From contig PLSY01000183.1 of NCBI GenBank assembly GCA_003164275.1, positions 8,922-16,804 on the forward strand: 7,883 nucleotides of DNA, written 5' to 3'. The notes beneath the pieces were generated by a model. It was given only the letters and a program-made list of their open reading frames with translations, did not search any database and had not been told where the DNA came from. Each line of letters begins with the position of its first letter. The first letter of the stretch is position 1. A program made the position numbers and the translations under genes. This DNA is from Acidimicrobiaceae bacterium (GTDB lineage: Bacteria > Actinomycetota > Acidimicrobiia > Acidimicrobiales > RAAP-2). Positions 6,647-7,883 of this stretch are shown here, piece by piece.

Positions 6647-7465
6647 TCATTGGCCGGTGGTGGTGGGCGTGGTGTGCTCCTCGGACCGCTCGACGGCCCG
6701 CCGCACGAAAGCTGCGAATGCGTCGGGGTGGGTGAGATGTGCCCCGTGGCCGGCCCCTGGAAACTCCACCAGTTCGGCGTCCGGGGTGTGCTCAGTCAAC
6801 CAGGCCACGACCTCACGGTGACGGGTCAACGAGTTGTCCCCTCGGGCGAAGGTGGCGGGAACGGTGAGGGTGGTCACATCGAAGGGGGGCGTGGCGAGGC
6901 GGATGGCGGCCAGTTCGGAAACGAGGGCCGCCCCGTCTGCCCGCCGAGCTGCCTTCGCCTCTTCGGGCAGCCGCTCCCAGCTGGAGTTGCCCACCATTCG
7001 CCGAAAGAATCGCTCGGCGGCGGCCTCGGGGTCCCTGGGCTCGGCGGCCGCCGCCCCAATGGCCGCACTCGTGGATGCCGACCGGCTCCAGGCTCCGAGC
7101 CAGGGCATGGGTGGTTCGTAGGCGCCGACCGAGCGAATGCTCGAACCCTCGGGTAGGAGGGCGGCGCCGAGGACGATGGACCCTCCGTAACTGTGTCCGA
7201 CAGCCACAGCCGGGCGGCCATCGATGACTTCCAAGAGGTCGTCAATGTGGCCGCCGAGTGTGGTGTTGAGGGGCAGGGCGTGGAGCGATCGGCTGTAGCC
7301 ACGTCGGTCGTACACGACGGTGTGGAGGTCCTTCAGGCGACGGAGAACCCGCGCGAAGCTGGTGGAGCGGTCGAGCGAGCCGTGGACGAGGATGACCAAC
7401 GGACCGGCCGGATTTGGGCCGTTTGCCGGGTGATCAGTGATGGCCAGCGCCGATTTGGAGGACAT
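6647..7465 (-). CDS. Alpha/beta-fold hydrolase
   Basis: A 272-residue cytoplasmic alpha/beta hydrolase with a complete catalytic triad by motif: nucleophile Ser92 in GHSYGGS, acid Asp210 in ARGDNS, and His240 in GAGHGAH. The oxyanion-hole motif HGS is at 28-30, and VVYDRRGYSRS (50-60) is the usual strand-loop before the nucleophile elbow. A cap domain lies between about residues 117 and 190. The family includes esterases, lactonases, haloalkane and epoxide hydrolases and peptidases; the YEPPMPWLG stretch (117-125) after strand 6 is familiar from uncharacterised actinobacterial members. Substrate is unknown. The reading frame is open up to an ATG at 7561, but the added 32 residues (MGQQRRDQG onward) have no family match and no ribosome site, so the ATG at 7465 is chosen. 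It is the first gene of a probable operon with the TIGR01777 epimerase, and divergent from the HU gene. Confidence 0.9.
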   Translation of the reverse strand: MSSKSALAITDHPANGPNPAGPLVILVHGSLDRSTSFARVLRRLKDLHTVVYDRRGYSRSLHALPLNTTLGGHIDDLLEVIDGRPAVAVGHSYGGSIVLGAALLPEGSSIRSVGAYEPPMPWLGAWSRSASTSAAIGAAAAEPRDPEAAAERFFRRMVGNSSWERLPEEAKAARRADGAALVSELAAIRLATPPFDVTTLTVPATFARGDNSLTRHREVVAWLTEHTPDAELVEFPGAGHGAHLTHPDAFAAFVRRAVERSEEHTTPTTTGQ

Positions 7466-7476
7466 AGCGGCGCCAG

Positions 7477-7482
7477 CCTCCC
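7477..7482 (-). promoter_or_regulatory. Ribosome binding site supporting the hydrolase start at 7465
   Basis: GGGAGG on the minus strand, 11 bases before the ATG at 7465. Spacing is a little long, but no comparable site precedes the upstream in-frame ATG at 7561. Confidence 0.5.
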
Positions 7483-7576
7483 AGGTGCATCTGCGGTATG
7501 CATATCGGGCCTTGACGTGGAGGAACGCGGCGTCACCTTGATCCCGGCGTTGCTGTCCCATGGGGGGAATCCCGCA

Positions 7577-7604
7577 GGATTTGGGCCTTTTCGCCCGGAA
7601 ATCC
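7577..7604 (+). repeat. Bulged hairpin upstream of the HU gene
   Basis: GGATTT plus GGGC (7577-7586) pairs with GCCC and AAATCC (7593-7596, 7599-7604) around the loop CTTTTC, with GG (7597-7598) bulged. The ten-pair structure ends 57 bases before the HU start. It could be a leader structure in the HU mRNA or a protein-binding dyad in the 7466-7661 divergent promoter region; no confident -35/-10 pair was found to decide. Confidence 0.4.
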
Positions 7605-7661
7605 GCGCATCAGGTGCCCAAATCGTGCATTGTTGTGGCTTCCAAAGACGAAGGAGACATA

Positions 7662-7883
7662 GTGCCCATTACCAAAACCGATCTCATTGCAGCTGTCGCA
7701 GCTCACACCGGATCGACCTCGAAGGACGTCGCCACCATTCTCGCCGGAATCGAAGATGTCGTGGTGGCCAACGTGGCCAAGGGCGAGAAAGTCGTCATCA
7801 CCGGATTTCTGACCTTCGACCGGGCCCAGCGTGCCGCTCGTACCGGTCGCAACCCCCAGACCGGCGAGACCATCAAGATCAAG
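7662..7883 (+). CDS. hup: HU family nucleoid DNA-binding protein (cut by window edge)
   Basis: The 74 visible codons start at a GTG with AAGGAG five bases upstream (7651-7656) and run off the right edge. HU is a small dimeric protein that bends and compacts DNA in the nucleoid. The N-terminal helices TKTDLIAAVAA and the segment to EDVVVANVAKGEKV match the dimerisation core. The family signature is complete: GFLTFDRAQRAARTGRNPQT (48-67), including Pro65 at the tip of the DNA-binding arm, the residue that intercalates into DNA in known HU structures. A normal HU would end about 16-20 residues beyond the edge. Some actinobacterial HU proteins carry a long Lys/Ala-rich tail, and the window cannot show whether this one does. 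A/T-ending codons are more frequent at the 5' end (ATT, AAA, GAT, GCA, GCT) than in neighbouring genes. A bulged hairpin lies upstream. Confidence 0.95.
   Translation, partial: MPITKTDLIAAVAAHTGSTSKDVATILAGIEDVVVANVAKGEKVVITGFLTFDRAQRAARTGRNPQTGETIKIK

Noticed and set aside
7497..7504. TATGCATA palindrome as a -10 box for the hydrolase gene
   Set aside because: The position is plausible, 32-39 bases upstream of the start, but no matching -35 element lies at normal spacing, so it is not called as a promoter.
7466..7561. N-terminal extension of the hydrolase to an ATG at 7561
   Set aside because: No ribosome site, no family match, and it would consume most of the divergent intergenic region.

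Overview
The window is GC-rich, densely coded DNA of actinobacterial character. Strong G/C third-position bias, AAGGAG/GGAGG ribosome binding sites, occasional GTG starts, a FadE-like acyl-CoA dehydrogenase, an actinobacterial-type small Ala/Lys-rich protein and an HU start all fit an actinomycete or an uncultured Acidimicrobiia-like lineage. The lineage is inferred from sequence style; no marker gene was searched.

Layout. At the left edge, on the minus strand, is the N-terminal third or less of a GH38 alpha-mannosidase (1-363), preceded upstream by an 84-residue helical protein of unknown function (438-692). Their 74-base gap holds three consecutive palindromes. On the plus strand follow an AMP-forming acyl-CoA synthetase most like malonyl-CoA synthetases (912-2450) and ribonuclease HII (2589-3311), which carries an unusual Asp/Ser-rich insertion between two catalytic residues. 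Facing them on the minus strand is an acyl-CoA dehydrogenase (3349-4610), broken by an apparent one-base deletion near 4219-4222. Divergent from it is a DMT/NIPA-like nine-helix membrane protein (4726-5712). Its 3' end overlaps tail-to-tail by 24 bases with a TIGR01777-type NAD(P)-binding epimerase gene (5689-6609, minus). That gene probably shares a transcript with the alpha/beta hydrolase gene upstream of it (6647-7465, minus). At the right edge begins a plus-strand HU DNA-binding protein (7662 onward, cut off), with a bulged hairpin in its leader.

Functionally this is mostly housekeeping and general metabolism: acyl-CoA activation and oxidation, RNA/DNA hybrid repair, glycan hydrolysis, nucleoid structure. 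The synthetase and dehydrogenase could act in the same fatty- or organic-acid catabolism, but they are on opposite strands with rnhB between them, so no operon links them. I see no insertion sequence, phage gene, CRISPR array, tRNA or rRNA, and no convincing undescribed defence or biosynthetic system. The points most worth a second look are the dehydrogenase frameshift, the RNase HII insertion, the palindrome cluster at 404-436 and the hairpin ahead of HU. No gene-free stretch exceeds 300 bases; the longest are 693-911 and 7466-7661, both between divergent genes.
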